Assembly (NCBI GenBank): GCA_022575985.1
Contig: JAKSXM010000007.1
Span: forward strand, 14,758,501-14,822,500
Direction: 5' to 3'
Origin: Anagrus nilaparvatae
Lineage: Eukaryota; Arthropoda; Insecta; Hymenoptera; Mymaridae
DNA: 64,000 nt
Shown in pieces: positions 1-11,236 of the stretch (within the stretch, counting starts at the first letter, position 1; the number at the start of each line of letters is the position of its first letter). The notes under the pieces are model-generated. The model made no database searches and was not told where the DNA came from. It saw only the letters and a list, made by a program, of their open reading frames with translations. The position numbers and the translations under genes were made by a program.

Positions 1-1243
1 AATCCGAATTTTTAGTCAGATTTTCATTTGGTCACGTGACTTGGCGGAAAATTCAAAATTTGTGAAAAATGATTTTTTAAAAATCGCTATTTTTCAATTT
101 TATTCCTTTTAAAATACATTTACCCAAAAAAATGATTTCATATGCTGAAAGTATATGAAAAAACCTACAATTTGAGACCAACAGGATGAAAATTGAGCTG
201 TCTGCAGCTGAGGCATATAAGCTAGAAAAGGCAAAGCAAGAAAGTTGATTTTCTCGCGCATGCGCAGTTCAAAAAAAATTTGGACCCCAGAATCGAATTC
301 TACGGGAAATTTCCTATGGGGTACTATAAGGAAAAAAAATTTTATTGTAAAGTGCGCGGTTGCGAGAAAAATTAATGAACATAAATTTCTCAAAAATTAA
401 AAATTTCAAAAAATTGAAAAAAACAAAAATCGCTGTAAAAAATAGAGGATTGGATCTAAAAATCTAAAAATTGGGGAAAATTATTTTTTTTATATATGCT
501 TTCGACCAAACATACTTTGGAGTAGATTTCGAGACCCACCCATGCAAAGTCATATACAGTTCACAAATATTGACCCTTATAGGAAATAAATAATTTTAAC
601 ATGCAAACACTTACCAATTTTTAACTAATATTTTGAGAAATCTTTTCTTTTAAACAAATTAGATATCCTGTAATAGAATTACAAACAATTATTATATATT
701 TTGATTACTTTTTTAAATTAAAATTCTTTTCACTTATAAGCATAAGTATAAAGTGTAAATTTTCTAAGATCTTGACAAAATTCAGATCAACTTCCAGATT
801 CACTCTGTAACTATACGGCAGTAACTGAACACCCTGAAGCGCGATTTGACAGAAGTAATACTTTTTTATGCTTAGAAAAAATAAAGTTTTTAATTTTTTT
901 ACGATTCACAAAATATTTTAAAATTAACCCATTCGAAAAAAAATTTTAAATTAATAAATTCAGAAAATAATTTTAAATTAACCCATTAATTTTCTAATAT
1001 TTTTTTTTATGTCTGGGGACTGTATTTTACTAATAAAGAGAAATAATATGTGCTTTTGGAATAGGTAAGCCTTAAAATTAAGATGTAACAAGTTTTTTTT
1101 TCTTCTAAACACTGGTGATAAATATAAATTTATTTAAAAATGCTTAGGATAAATTCACCTTTCAATTAAAATAACTTAATCTTTGTAAAACAACATAATA
1201 TTTTTATACTTGCAAAGCCGACTCTTTAATTTTATGTTCAAAG
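1..1243. other. Non-coding stretch upstream of first finger exon
   Basis: AT-rich DNA read as intron of lola. No BTB domain or finger is visible. Positions about 430-560 resemble, loosely, the stretch at about 48500-48640 (both contain GAGGATT(A/G)GAT and a TTTCGAC core), so part of this segment is probably a dispersed repeat. The open frame on the - strand at 109-393 has no recognisable domain and lies in this repeat-like DNA. Confidence 0.5.
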
Positions 1244-1656
1244 GTCCAAGTTCATCGGTTCCAAAAACAAATTTCAGTAAATCTGAAAGTCGCCCTCACG
1301 TTTGCCCATTGTGTGGAAACTCTTATGCATGGAAAGTTTCATTGACTCGACATCTTCGAGAAGAATGCGGAAAGCCACCTAAGCATAACTGTGAATCTTG
1401 TGGTCGGTTTTTCAAACAACGTAGCAGTTTTCAGCGTCATATGCTTAATCAACATCTTTTAAATATAAAGGTTTATGGCAGTAGAACTGAAAAAGGTCAA
1501 AAATGGCCTGATTCAGATAGGGAACTTCTTGCAGGATCTTCAATGCAGCGTGCTGATGAGCAACCTCAAGTTGACGATAATCAAAATGTGAACAGAAGAG
1601 ATTTTAATGATGATCACGATAATTACCACCATTCTAATGATCCGGAAAGGAGGTAA
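1244..1656 (+). CDS. lola: lola alternative 3' exon: C2HC + C2H2 finger pair, long acidic tail
   Basis: About 136 residues, ending at TAA 1654-1656. The acceptor is TTCAAAG at 1237-1243, followed by GT-CCA-AGT, which keeps the phase-1 pattern (G)GT = Gly used by the other exons; its pyrimidine tract is weak. An AG at 1217 is in the wrong phase. Finger 1 (CPLC...H-x4-C) has the lola C2HC form and is followed by ECGKPPKH; finger 2 is C2H2 (CESC...H-x4-H). Unlike the others, it has a tail of about 70 residues rich in D, N, H and R in place of the short Y-x-x-D tail. The stop overlaps a donor-like GAG|GTAAAT, so a further splice cannot be excluded. Presumably a DNA-binding isoform of the BTB factor. 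Confidence 0.8.
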
Positions 1657-3316
1657 ATTATTCATGAACGATAATATTTTCTTTTTTTTATTTTATTTTA
1701 TCTGAGGCGTCAACGATTTCAAGAAATTTAAATCAACGTTGTCAAGAAAAAATACAACGCTTCAAAACGACTATCAAGACATTTGAATTATTCATTTTTT
1801 AAATAATTTTCTTTATGAGTTTTAAAGTTTAAAATTATAAAGTAATTACATAATACAGTTATAAAATAAAAATAAAAAATTATAATTTAAAATTTAATGT
1901 TTTCCCAAATTAAATTTTAAATCTGCATTTTTTTATATTTTTATATTGACAGAATATATAATTGAATCGAATTATTTCTTAAATTTATAGTTACTCAACC
2001 AACTGCATAAATAAATGTAAAAGAAAATTATTTTTTTATTTTTTTATTTTTAGAAAATAAGAATGTAAAATAAAAAAATTAATCTTTTTGTCTAGGGCTT
2101 AAATAATTTTTTAAACTAAAAAAATTTACTTACTCATTTTTTAATAAAGAAATATGTTTCAATAAACCTGTTTAGAAAATCGTATTTTTTTGCAGGAAAA
2201 AGTAGCTTTTTTATCATTTTTAACAAATTATATGATAGTTGCAGTTTTTAACTCAAATAAAATAAATGCGCTTGCCATGAATGTACAGAAGCCATTTTCA
2301 GCAAACGTAAAAAATCTTTTGAGTACTTTAATAATATTTGTAATCTTAAAGTTACAAGAAGGGGTTGAATTTTAAAGAATAAATATATCTTATTAAAATT
2401 ATATTTAATAAAGAGATAAAATTCGTGAAATGGTTTATGGTTGCCAAATAAATCTATTAAAACTGACTATTGTTTTTCGTTTTCTACTGCATGAAACCTT
2501 TTTTGATATTAGTTTTTTCGAGTAACCCTGTAAATTTTTATTCAGATCTCAAAAACATGATTCTTAGATGCTCCAGTATACTTTTAAGTCCGGAAAATAC
2601 TTTTTTTTAATATTCGTTTTATATAATTCAAAAAATTGATTTCTAAAGAATTAAAATTATAATTTGAGATTTTAAAAGAGTTCCGAAGGTCAACGAAAAA
2701 TTTTTCTGAAACAATTATAACCTGATAGGCAGAATTTTATCTGTTCATGAGTCGGAAAAATTAAATAATGCAAAGGACTATATAGGCTAAGTTAGGTGTC
2801 GGGAGCCAAATCACTTTGCTTATCCGGAAATAGCATTTCTTTGCAGAAATTGAGAAATACCGAAAAAATTTGTTTGAGAAGCCATACCTAGAATAGTTAG
2901 TGCTCTAGATTACAACCAGTAGCCAATTTTTAAACTAATCCTCTTTATTATTTTTAGGAATTTGATATAATTTATTCAATGTTAATTAATTGCTAAGGAG
3001 AAATATTTTGTAAAATAATACGTCAAATATTATATGATTAATATAGTTTATAGTAAATATATAAAAACGAGACATATTTTTCATATTTAAATACTCTTAA
3101 ATTTAATGTAAAAAAATTGTTATGAGCATCAAATAAAGTTTGTTCTAAAATATTGATTGATTAATTATTTTAAAAATTGAAAACAACTTCAGTCAAGATG
3201 CAACTTCAAAAAGTGCCACATGCAGAAACTATAATTACCATGGTAAAATTACGCTATCGTGATTAAGCAATAGCTACAGTTTTTTTAAATGAGAACATTG
3301 GATCCAATATAAATAA
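1657..3316. other. AT-rich non-coding stretch
   Basis: No finger signature in any frame. A pyrimidine-rich acceptor-like TTTTTTTGCAG lies at about 2186-2195, but the frame behind it (2196 onward) has no cysteine pair and hits stops, so no exon is called. AATAAA-like motifs are frequent but uninformative at this base composition. Confidence 0.4.
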
Positions 3317-4070
3317 TTGGATCAAACAAAAATAAATTCTGAAAATCCTCAATTGAAAAAGTTTTACAACAGATATTGTAAATTGCTAAAAAAGATCATA
3401 AATCTTGCAAAGAATTTACATTACAATAAAAGAGCTAGAGCCTCTAAAAACATCTGGGAATTTATAAATGATAAAGTGGGCAAAATTAAATTGAAGTGAC
3501 TGTTGATAAAAATATTGAAATTGCTGGTTTATTTAATGAATATTACAACACAATTGGTGAAAACCTCTCAATGAAAATTCCCGATGTTGATATTGATCTG
3601 AGTAGGATTAAGAGAAATTCGAAATACGAAATTTTGTTTTTGCGGCCTATGATAAAAATATACTAATTCTGGCCACTGACAAGAAATAGTATATTTTACT
3701 TTAAAGTCTCCTAAAAAAGTCGAACTTCTGTTAATGTCATTTTTATTTTTATTTAAACAATTATTAAAACCTTTATTTATATTGCTGTTAGTATCATGTG
3801 CTTTGATTTTATTATATTGTTACTTATTTGTATGTTACATAATTTGTTGACAATTTTAGTTTATTCTAAATGTTTTTATATTTGTTATATTACTTTATTC
3901 TTAATTAATTTTAGTCTTTTGACGATTTTAGCATACCATCACCCGCACAGTCAACTTTGTTGACTCAGGGAAATTTATATTTGTCAACCTTTATGTTATC
4001 TAATATAATGTATACTTGTACAATATGTAATTTTTTGTTGGTTTAAATAAATAAATAAATAAATAAATAT
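3317..4070 (+). mobile_element. Degenerate non-LTR (LINE) retrotransposon fragment with (AAAT)n tail
   Basis: An open stretch at about 3317-3600, broken by a stop and a frame change near 3497, encodes a Lys/Asn-rich segment with YNRYCKLLKKIINLAK and then FNEYYNTIGENL. This resembles the linker between endonuclease and reverse transcriptase in jockey-like LINEs. The catalytic domains are absent. Downstream DNA runs into a 3'-UTR-like segment ending in repeated AAATA units at about 4044-4069, typical of a LINE tail. A dead 5'-truncated or internally deleted copy is the simplest reading; the clade assignment is tentative. Confidence 0.55.
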
Positions 4071-4589
4071 GATGGCAAAGTGTAGGTTTTGATATTCTAT
4101 ATAAATTGTATGCTTAAACGAGCACAGACAACATGCAAATATTGAATTCCATAGTTTACTCGAAGATAACCACATAATATTTACTAAAACTGATAATATC
4201 GAATGTTTGCCGATTAAAATATTACATATTTCTAAAATATTATTAAAATTTTCCCTAATAGACATTAATATTCACTCCCTTAAAAATTTACTATCTGTAT
4301 ATGCAGCCAAGAAACTTTTGAATAGGGATTTTCTTAACTGAGTGTTTCACCAACAGCATTAATTCATTGTATTGCGCAGTAGACGAGTTCACATATTTAA
4401 AAATTGGCCACGCAAACCGATTTACTTAAAACCCCCAATTTTAGACGTTGTCTATAAAACTTCCTATAGACAAATTTTGAATTACCTTAACTGAACAGCA
4501 GATCTCTGCGTTTTACATTAAAGTTTTTCTAAAACTATCCGCGGTATTATCTTAGGAGAAGCTTCGGGAGATGTACAGTCTTCATGCCG

Positions 4590-4910
4590 TACAGTCAGGA
4601 TGATTCTACAAACGCCATAAATCGGGGTCGCAACCGCAAGTGCAGTTGTAATTTAATGCGCACAACGTGATTTTTCGTATCTGCGCATTGCGTTACGGAT
4701 GCACTTGCGGTTGTGAGGCCCCACAATTGAGTGATTGACACCTGCGATTGAACGTTACGTTGCGCAAAAGTCAATTCCTCATATCAAAAAACTTACTGCG
4801 CAACATAGGGCTCAATTGCAAGCGACAATCGCTCAGTTGTAGAATGTCTCGAAGAAAGCCGCAAAAGGGGGGTGCAAACGCAAGCGCAAATGCGGTGCAA
4901 TGCTGCTGAG
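4590..4910. repeat. GC-richer hairpin MITE family (core AAATCGGGGTCGCAAC)
   Basis: This block stands out by base composition. ACAAACGCCATAAATCGGGG near 4609 and GCACTTGCGGTTGTGAGGCC near 4701 form an imperfect inverted repeat, and a second hairpin follows to about 4905. The core AAATCGGGGTCGCAAC recurs near 60760, and related hairpins lie at 57361-57505 and 60590-60880. I read it as one or two non-autonomous DNA transposons. Confidence 0.5.
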
Positions 4911-5360
4911 ACCCATACTAAATCAATTACAAATGTTACTTCAATTTCTTTTATGAGACCAGGAATGATTATTGCAGGATCATCTGAAATACTACCACGT
5001 GAATGGAGATTTAGATCTAAGAGGAGATACCATTAAGCAGTGGAGTTCTTTATGTGCTATTTCTATGTATAGTGTACCATCTTTTTCGAATACTGTCTAA
5101 TCATTTTCTGGTTTATTAACTAGTTAATTACAGTGTACAGGATCCAAGTGGAAGGTAAAAAAATTTAAATTCCTAATTTTTAAAAAAAGTTTAACATTTT
5201 TTTAAATATTTAGGGCCCTGTGCGTTATGATAAATTGGAAAAAAAGCAAAATTTGTAATTGATTGAGTATGGGTGACAACATTATTAACTTCATTCATAT
5301 TGTCAAGCATTTGAGATGCATCAAGATTGTTTTGATTTGTTGAAATATCATTACAAGCAT

Positions 5361-5653
5361 AGAATAATATTACTGCGTATAGAAAAACAGTTCTTATGTA
5401 CTTTTTTTCACCGAGTTGGCGCAACTCATAATTATTTCGGTTGCGCCAACACCGATTTTTTCTCAAGTCAAGCGCTAGTTTACTTATATTTATATAGCAG
5501 CTGCCTAAAAACAAAAGAAAGATTATAGTCGGTATGTAAAGAGGGGGAAATAGAGACTGAGACTAACTCCATCTAACATCTCATTTTTAGTTAAAATTCA
5601 AGCGGAAAAAAATACATAAGAACTGTTTTTCTATACGTAAGTAATATTATTCT
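5361..5653. repeat. Inverted repeat, 40-nt arms
   Basis: AGAATAATATTACTGCGTAT at 5361 and the rest of that arm to about 5400 recur in reverse complement at about 5613-5653 with few mismatches. Inside is a second perfect hairpin, GTTGGCGCAAC...GTTGCGCCAAC at about 5415-5450. Short open frames on both strands here are by-products of the repeat. Probably a decayed non-autonomous transposon. Confidence 0.45.
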
Positions 5654-6915
5654 ATGTTACAAGATACACCACGTAAGTTTCATGTATCTTCGGATCCTTT
5701 AATATCCGTAACAACTAGTAGAGTTTTAGGTAGTGCATCTGATAGACAACCTTTCTATTTAACAATAAGCATAAAAATAAATTTTGAAAATTAAAAAAAC
5801 TCAAAATTTTTAATTCTTACTCTATCCGAACTTTGTAATTCTGTTTGAAGAGCACTTAAAAATACATGGAATAGTTCATGAGTATCTTCATGACCCAGTG
5901 TAAAACTCCATAAAGGTCCAAGAGAAAACATAAGATCAACTGAATGATATAAATAGATATTGCTTTGAATATATTAAAAGTATTAACATTTACTTACCCA
6001 TTTTACTTTTTGAGTTTGAAGCTTGAAAAATCAAATTATTTATGTACAACATAAATTATAATAATTTACAAATTATAAAAATATTTTTAACTTCATTATT
6101 ATATATATTTTCTTGTTTAATTAATTATTCATTAAAAAAAACTTATTTAATTACTCTGCCAATTGTTTATTTTGTTAAGCTTATATTTCCCAACTCATAA
6201 GCCCTGTTCTTCTCGAATTTTTATTGTTTTTTCTCAGTTGGCTACACTACCTTGCGGAGCTCTTGCGGATACCCGCAAGCGTTTGCACGGATAATTGTAG
6301 AATGTGCGTTACTAGAATATTAAATATACCTTGGTACAGTTCTATCCCAGAGTTGACTTCATATTATCATCTGATAGTTCATGGTGTTGATTCATACGAG
6401 GTTTTTGGCAACGTACACTTGATGTTTTAAAATTTTTTAACAATGTTAATGAGTATATATTTTTAGGTTGAAATAATTGAAAACAAAATTTTTACAATTG
6501 TGGATCTTTTACAAGAAAAAATACTTTATTTTAATATTAATTGTTGAGTGTAAAGATTTAAATTTGTAGAATTCTAATATACCTGAAAAAAAATAATTAT
6601 TAAATTACAAATGAAAAAATAAAATTTTTAATTTACTTCTTTACTTTTGCATTCAATAAAATAATAATTAATTTTCTTCATATTATAACCATAAATCACA
6701 AAAATTAGAGCTTTCTGTTTCAGCCGGACGAATCAAGTCATGAGAAAAAAACAAGAAATCATCCTGAAGAAAATAGCTATTTATTAAACAAAGGGATAAA
6801 ATATTGGTGTTGGCTTTGTAAAAATGCAGTTGTATGCACGAGCTAGCGTAGCGAGCGAGTGCAGACAGCATGCAAAAGTCGAACCCAATATTTTTTCCCG
6901 TGTTATAAAATAATA
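5654..6915. other. Non-coding, with a fragment of the GCGGATGACCGCAAG-type repeat
   Basis: No finger exon is seen. At about 6245-6310, CCTTGCGGAGCTCTTGCGGA and GGATAATTGTAGAATGTGCG resemble the arms of the elements at 56987-57314, so a fragment of that MITE family is present. The rest is AT-rich sequence with nothing I can assign. Confidence 0.35.
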
Positions 6916-6992
6916 GTTTTACATATAATGGGCAAAAAATCCGTCTCCCTAGGGGAGAAAATAGGCTTTTTTTGCCCTAGATATGTAAAAGC
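6916..6992. repeat. Short foldback element, copy 1 of 2
   Basis: GTTTTACATAT at the left and ATATGTAAAAGC at the right are inverted, with GGGCAAAAAA / TTTTTTTGCCC as inner arms and the palindrome CTCCCTAGGGGAG at the centre. A second, almost identical copy lies at about 43499-43575 between linker and finger exons. Two dispersed copies with terminal inverted repeats indicate a very small MITE. Confidence 0.6.
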
Positions 6993-7227
6993 TATTTTTA
7001 CTTCACTGCAGAGTCAATTATTATGATTATAATTATTAATGTTGAATTATTTTTTTACTTATTTTTATAACATAAAAATAATTATTTCACCGATTTTTAT
7101 GAACCTACCCTAGTTTTTGATTTGTACGGCAGAACACAGCTCTCCAGAAAATGACAACAATTTAGCGGTAAAGCGGCTGAGAAATTAAATATAGGGCAAA
7201 AAACCCTAAAAAGCACGTTTTTTGGCC

Positions 7228-7245
7228 TCCGTGGGGGGGGGGGGG
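7228..7245. repeat. Poly-G run
   Basis: An uninterrupted run of about 14 G interrupts otherwise AT-rich DNA, shortly after AGGGCAAAAAACCCTAAAAA (about 7194). Its exact length is likely to be unreliable in an assembly. Confidence 0.6.
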
Positions 7246-7600
7246 GCAATGGGTCAAAATAATATTTGGACCATGTTGATATCCTTTAAAATATAATTGT
7301 TACCTTTGTGATAAAAAATATAAAAGAAAAAATGCCTTAAATTAACACATAGACACAATTTTTTAAATTAGCATTCATACTTCATGAAAATAAAACTAAA
7401 GCATTTTTCTGTATTCTTACTCTTGTAATGAAATTGCTATTTTTTAAAATAAATAAAAAAAACTTGTTCCTAAATAATTTTAAAAAATGCAAGGGTTTAA
7501 AATAAATTTTGCATGATGCATTTTTTAATTCCCGAAACTTTTTTTTAGCTAACCGTATATCTGTAAAATTTTCAATTTTTAATAAAGATTTTTTTTTCAG

Positions 7601-7788
7601 GTTATTTTTATCGGTTCAGATGTTCAATGTGTAATAAAACGTACCAGTCGAAATCTTCCCTTCATCATCATCAAAGGCACGAATGTGGAGTTGAGCGGAA
7701 ATATTTTTGTACATTTTGTGGAAAACGTTTTGTCCATAAACATCATTTACAGAGTCATATAAGTCGTCTTCATAAATTTTTGTTGTAA
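7601..7788 (+). CDS. lola: lola alternative 3' exon: finger pair, cluster member 1
   Basis: The acceptor TTTTTTTCAG ends at 7600; GT then completes the split codon (Gly) and the exon reads YFYRFRCSMC... to TAA 7786-7788, only about 62 residues. Finger 1 is C2HC (CSMC...H-x4-C, then GVERKYF); finger 2 is C2H2 (CTFC...HKHHLQSH...H). The spacer before the fingers and the tail after them are almost absent. It has no internal ATG near its start, so it is easily missed as a gene. It is closely related to the exons at 8012 and 8614 through the shared K-HHL-x2-H core of finger 2. AATAAA overlaps the stop region. Confidence 0.85.
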
Positions 7789-8011
7789 ATAAAATGCTGT
7801 ATTAGCTAATTACAAGACTTATTGTATATTTTGTAATTAAAAATTAAGAAAAAAACTTAATTTTTTGTATTTATTTCTTTAAAAAAACTTTTGGATACTA
7901 CATTTAACCAACCAACTTTATAATTGATTGGTGACCAACTTTATTTGTGTTGTCTAAAATAAAACTCAGCTTAGCGAGTAATTTTTTAATAAAAAATATC
8001 TTTGGTTTCAG

Positions 8012-8211
8012 GTTTAATTGAGTTTCAGGATGGCTATTTTTCGTGCAGAGTATGCGGTAGATTCTACAAGAGTAAAACATCACTCCTTCAACATCTAAGA
8101 CATAACTGCGGAGTTGAACCCAGATTTCCATGTGCTTTTTGTGGATTCAAATTTAAATATAAACATCATTTGCTACGACACATTAAACGAATTCACAATA
8201 CTCTAAATTAA
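8012..8211 (+). CDS. lola: lola alternative 3' exon: finger pair, cluster member 2
   Basis: The acceptor TTGGTTTCAG ends at 8011; GT + TTA-ATT-GAG continues in phase 1. About 66 residues to TAA 8209-8211. Finger 1: CRVC...H-x4-C followed by GVEPRFPC. Finger 2: CAFC...YKHHLLRHIKRIH. As in its neighbours the tail is only a few residues (NTLN) and lacks Y-x-x-D. Spacing to the previous stop is 223 bp, which leaves room for a short 3' UTR and the next intron end. The strong similarity to the exons at 7601 and 8614 indicates tandem duplication. Confidence 0.88.
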
Positions 8212-8613
8212 TTGTTTAAAATTATAAACCAGATTTTTTACAAATGTTTTACAATTTGTACAGAAAATTAAAGTTTTTCTATTATTAATAAAAAAGTTGA
8301 ACAAAAATCAGTTCTGAAATTATTAGTTTAAATTGGTTTGATAAATTTTTCGAAAAAAACAAAAATGGAATTTCTTTTTATGCTTGGCCACAATAAGAAC
8401 ACAATATTTTAAAATTTATTTTGTAAACCAAACCAATTTATAAAATTTAAGAGAGAATAATAATTTTAAATAATTTAAGCTTAGTTATTTTTTATGTATC
8501 TTGTTTTCATTGTAGTTATACTGTGACACCTTTTTTTAAAGATTCTATTTCAAATAATAAAAAACGTATTTAACTCTGAGCGCTAAACTAATAAAACCTA
8601 AATTTTTTTACAG

Positions 8614-8867
8614 GAATTTATGTTGAACAGAGTACTTATCTTTTCGTTTGTGACAGATGCCATAAAACTTACAAGACAAAAAGGTCTTTGACACAACATC
8701 AACGATTAACGTGCAGCACAGAAAGGCAGTTTGGATGTTCTTTGTGTGGAAGTAGATTTAAACACAAACACCATTTAAAAACACATTTGAGAAGTATCCA
8801 TAATCTTTACAACATTGAACAAATCAACGAAGAACCTCAATATTCAGATATGCTTATGTTTGAATAG
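8614..8867 (+). CDS. lola: lola alternative 3' exon: finger pair, cluster member 3
   Basis: The acceptor TTTTTTTACAG ends at 8613; GA then gives (G)GA = Gly and the exon reads IYVEQSTYLFVCDRC... to TAG 8865-8867, about 84 residues. Finger 1 is C2HC (CDRC...HQRLTC) with the linker changed to STERQF; finger 2 is C2H2 (CSLC...HKHHLKTHLRSIH). The tail is longer and acidic (EEPQYSDMLMFE). Third member of the tight cluster; the divergent linker and tail suggest the oldest split or relaxed constraint. Confidence 0.86.
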
Positions 8868-9085
8868 TTATTAGGTCATTTTTTTCGAGCCATTTACAGG
8901 GAAAATTGAATTCCGACGAAATATTGAGTATTCGTTATTTGGATTTCAGAACTTATTACAAAAATAAAAAATAAGATCGCTGTCACCTACAAATCATTTA
9001 ATGATTACTATCATCAGTTATAATTTATGCATAAAAATTCATCAAGTTATATTGAAGCATTTCTTTAAAAAAAGCCAGCGATAGT

Positions 9086-9175
9086 TGTAATGCTAGATTT
9101 AAAAGAAAATATCATTTAAATCGTCATATGAGTTCCACTTTAAGGGTTGCTCATTTTGATGAGTTGCAAAATTAA
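9086..9175 (+). pseudogene. Relic of a fourth cluster exon (half of finger 2)
   Basis: In one frame the sequence reads CNARFKRKYHLNRHM..., matching the second half of finger 2 in the upstream exon (C-G-SRFKHKHHLKTH), and runs to TAA 9173-9175. The first cysteine of the pair, the whole first finger and a usable acceptor are missing, and the last histidine is out of register. It lies about 220 bp past the previous stop, where a fourth tandem copy would be expected. Confidence 0.6.
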
Positions 9176-10895
9176 TTTAAATTTTAATTGATAATTGGAA
9201 ATTCCTTAGTAAACTATAGTCAATTATGTACTTGAAAAATTTAAAGAATTTGGATAATAATAAATTTAATTTAAGACAAAATTTGGGATTTTTTTCACTT
9301 TTAGTACTGCAAAAATTAGCCTTCACAACTTTTTGTCACTTAAAACTTATGTAAGATGTATCTGGAAATCTGTACGAAAAGTAACCTTAATTACTTTTTT
9401 AATAAAACTAATTAATTATGACTTTTAATTTTCAGTAATGTTTCCTGGATTGGTCTTACCAAAGGTTATGCAACAGTCATAAATTTGTTTTGACTTCGCA
9501 TATACTTTGTTGCCAGCAAAAAAATAATAAATTGTCACAGTAAAATATTTCAAATTTTAATTGGCCATATTTCTAGACGTCTAGCTTTTTTGTACTTTTA
9601 AATATTTAAAATTGTTTAATTTTTCATGCTAATTGATCACATAAATTAATCACATAAAAAATAAATTCTTTTATTTTTTTTCGCGATTGGTTGTTTTGAT
9701 GCATGATTATATCAATTTTTATAATTATTTCTGGGTTAACTAACAATCTTGTATGATTTCAGTTGAGTATAGTTTGGCAGCTGTTTTAAATAAAACACAA
9801 GTTTTGAAAGAATGAAAAATCTGAAGAAAACTAGGGCAATACTGATTATTGCATTTAATAGTTTTAAATATAATCTTTTGACAGTCAGTGAAATTGGCTT
9901 TACAAAAAAGTATAAAATTGAATTACCATTGGAAGAGTTTGAAGAGTTCCTCGTTTTTGATGATAATTTAAGAAATAATGAAATTATCAGATTCGATTTT
10001 ATTACTATTTTATTTATTTTATCTTGCAGGTTACTTCCTACTGTTAATTTATTTTATTTTTTTTTAGGTACTCATTAAATCTACTGATCGACAGAACTAA
10101 TGGAGTTGCTTAAAGTTCTACCAATACATTAAGAAAATATATGACTTGCACTAAAATTCACAGCAGCAAAAAAATTTGATGATAATATTGTTTTATAAGA
10201 TACTGTTTTCTGTAAATGTATCTCAGGTATGTTCAAAGTTTTACATTTTTTTTTAAATCTTAAAATACTCATTTAAATTTTTTAAATATAGATTTCTTAA
10301 CAAAAAAGCACAAGGATAACGAAAGTGAAAGAATTACTGAAAAAGATGTTTTTTTGTTTTGGAAAATTCATTGACTGAAGCAAAAGATTGGGATGATTCT
10401 CGAGCTCAGAGATCTAGAAAATAATTAATGCGATATTCATAAGTTTCATAAATTTTATTACATTTTTGATCATAAGAAAATGTCCAAAAAAAATATAACT
10501 TTGCTTATTGATCCCTATTTAAATTAATAAATATTAGTTATTAAGTAATGATGGATGGTAAAACATCGAATGAAATGTAAATAAAATAAAAATTAAAAAA
10601 TAATAGTCGATAAAAAATTATTATTTGTCCTGAAACTTGAGGTTTTCCCTCAAAACTATGAATTATATCTAAGATATTAAATAAAAATATTTGATTTTTG
10701 AGCTAACAATAATTTGCTTTATTTTTCCAATAAATTGCTAGTTTTATTAACAACTGATTTTTTGATTACTTTTATAAAAAATTGTAACTTCTTTATTCTA
10801 AAATACTTCTAAACTGCTATTTTATTTAATTTTTAGCTGTTTGATAAGACAAAAATATTATTGATTTGTATTAACAATAATTTTTTTTTTCACAG
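9176..10895. other. Non-coding stretch between exons
   Basis: Acceptor-like TTTTCAG at about 9430 is followed by YATVI/KFVLTSHILC in two different frames, which could be an even more decayed finger, but no cysteine pair is recognisable. The open frame at 9812-10078 has no known domain. The rest is AT-rich intron-like DNA. Confidence 0.35.
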
Positions 10896-11236
10896 AAGAT
10901 TTAACTCTAACACACATTTGGGATATGCACGAAGCTGAAAAGCCAATGGTTCCTGAACATTTTTTAGAAGTTGACGTGGATTATTCTACATTTCTTTCGC
11001 CGCCAGAATTAAATAGCTTAAATGAAACATCAGGAATTTCATCCTCTAAAATAAAAAAAGTTAAACAGAGTCCAAAAAAAACCTACACTTGTCCAAAATG
11101 TGAAAAAATATTTTCACGTCTTGATAGTTTAAGGAGGCACCAAAAACGATACTGTAAAAACGACACTAACCTTAGATTTAATACTGATACTGGGAGACTA
11201 CAATTTTCGGAACCTAAAAGTCCTCATACAATTTAA
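10896..11236 (+). CDS. lola: lola alternative 3' exon with a single C2HC finger
   Basis: A long T tract and CACAG end at 10895; AA-GAT-TTA follows, (G)AA = Glu, in phase 1. About 113 residues to TAA 11234-11236. About 60 residues of acidic, serine-rich spacer precede one finger, YTCPKCEKIFSRLDSLRRH...C. This has the C2HC form of lola finger 1; no second finger follows. The tail (NTDTGRLQFSEPKSPHTI) is not of the Y-x-x-D type. The frame is open from the acceptor to the stop, so it looks like a genuine one-finger isoform rather than a truncated exon. Confidence 0.82.

Noticed and set aside
109..393. 94-codon open frame on the - strand
   Set aside because: No domain, Phe/Leu-rich and located in repeat-like DNA; no splice or start context.
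2190..2375. Possible exon after TTTTTTTGCAG
   Set aside because: In the phase used by the other exons it ends within about 20 codons and has no finger; the open frame is in another phase with only hydrophobic, low-complexity sequence.
4044..4069. Direct repeats as a possible CRISPR or tandem-gene signal
   Set aside because: Simple AAATA units at the end of a LINE remnant; an insect genome has no CRISPR arrays.
5191..5528. Overlapping open frames on both strands
   Set aside because: They lie across the inverted repeat at 5361-5653 and have no recognisable domain.
9430..9525. Possible additional finger relic (LTSHILC)
   Set aside because: No cysteine pair in any frame and the match is spread over two frames; too short to support.
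9812..10078. 88-codon open frame on the + strand
   Set aside because: No recognisable domain, no acceptor in phase and composition like the surrounding intron.
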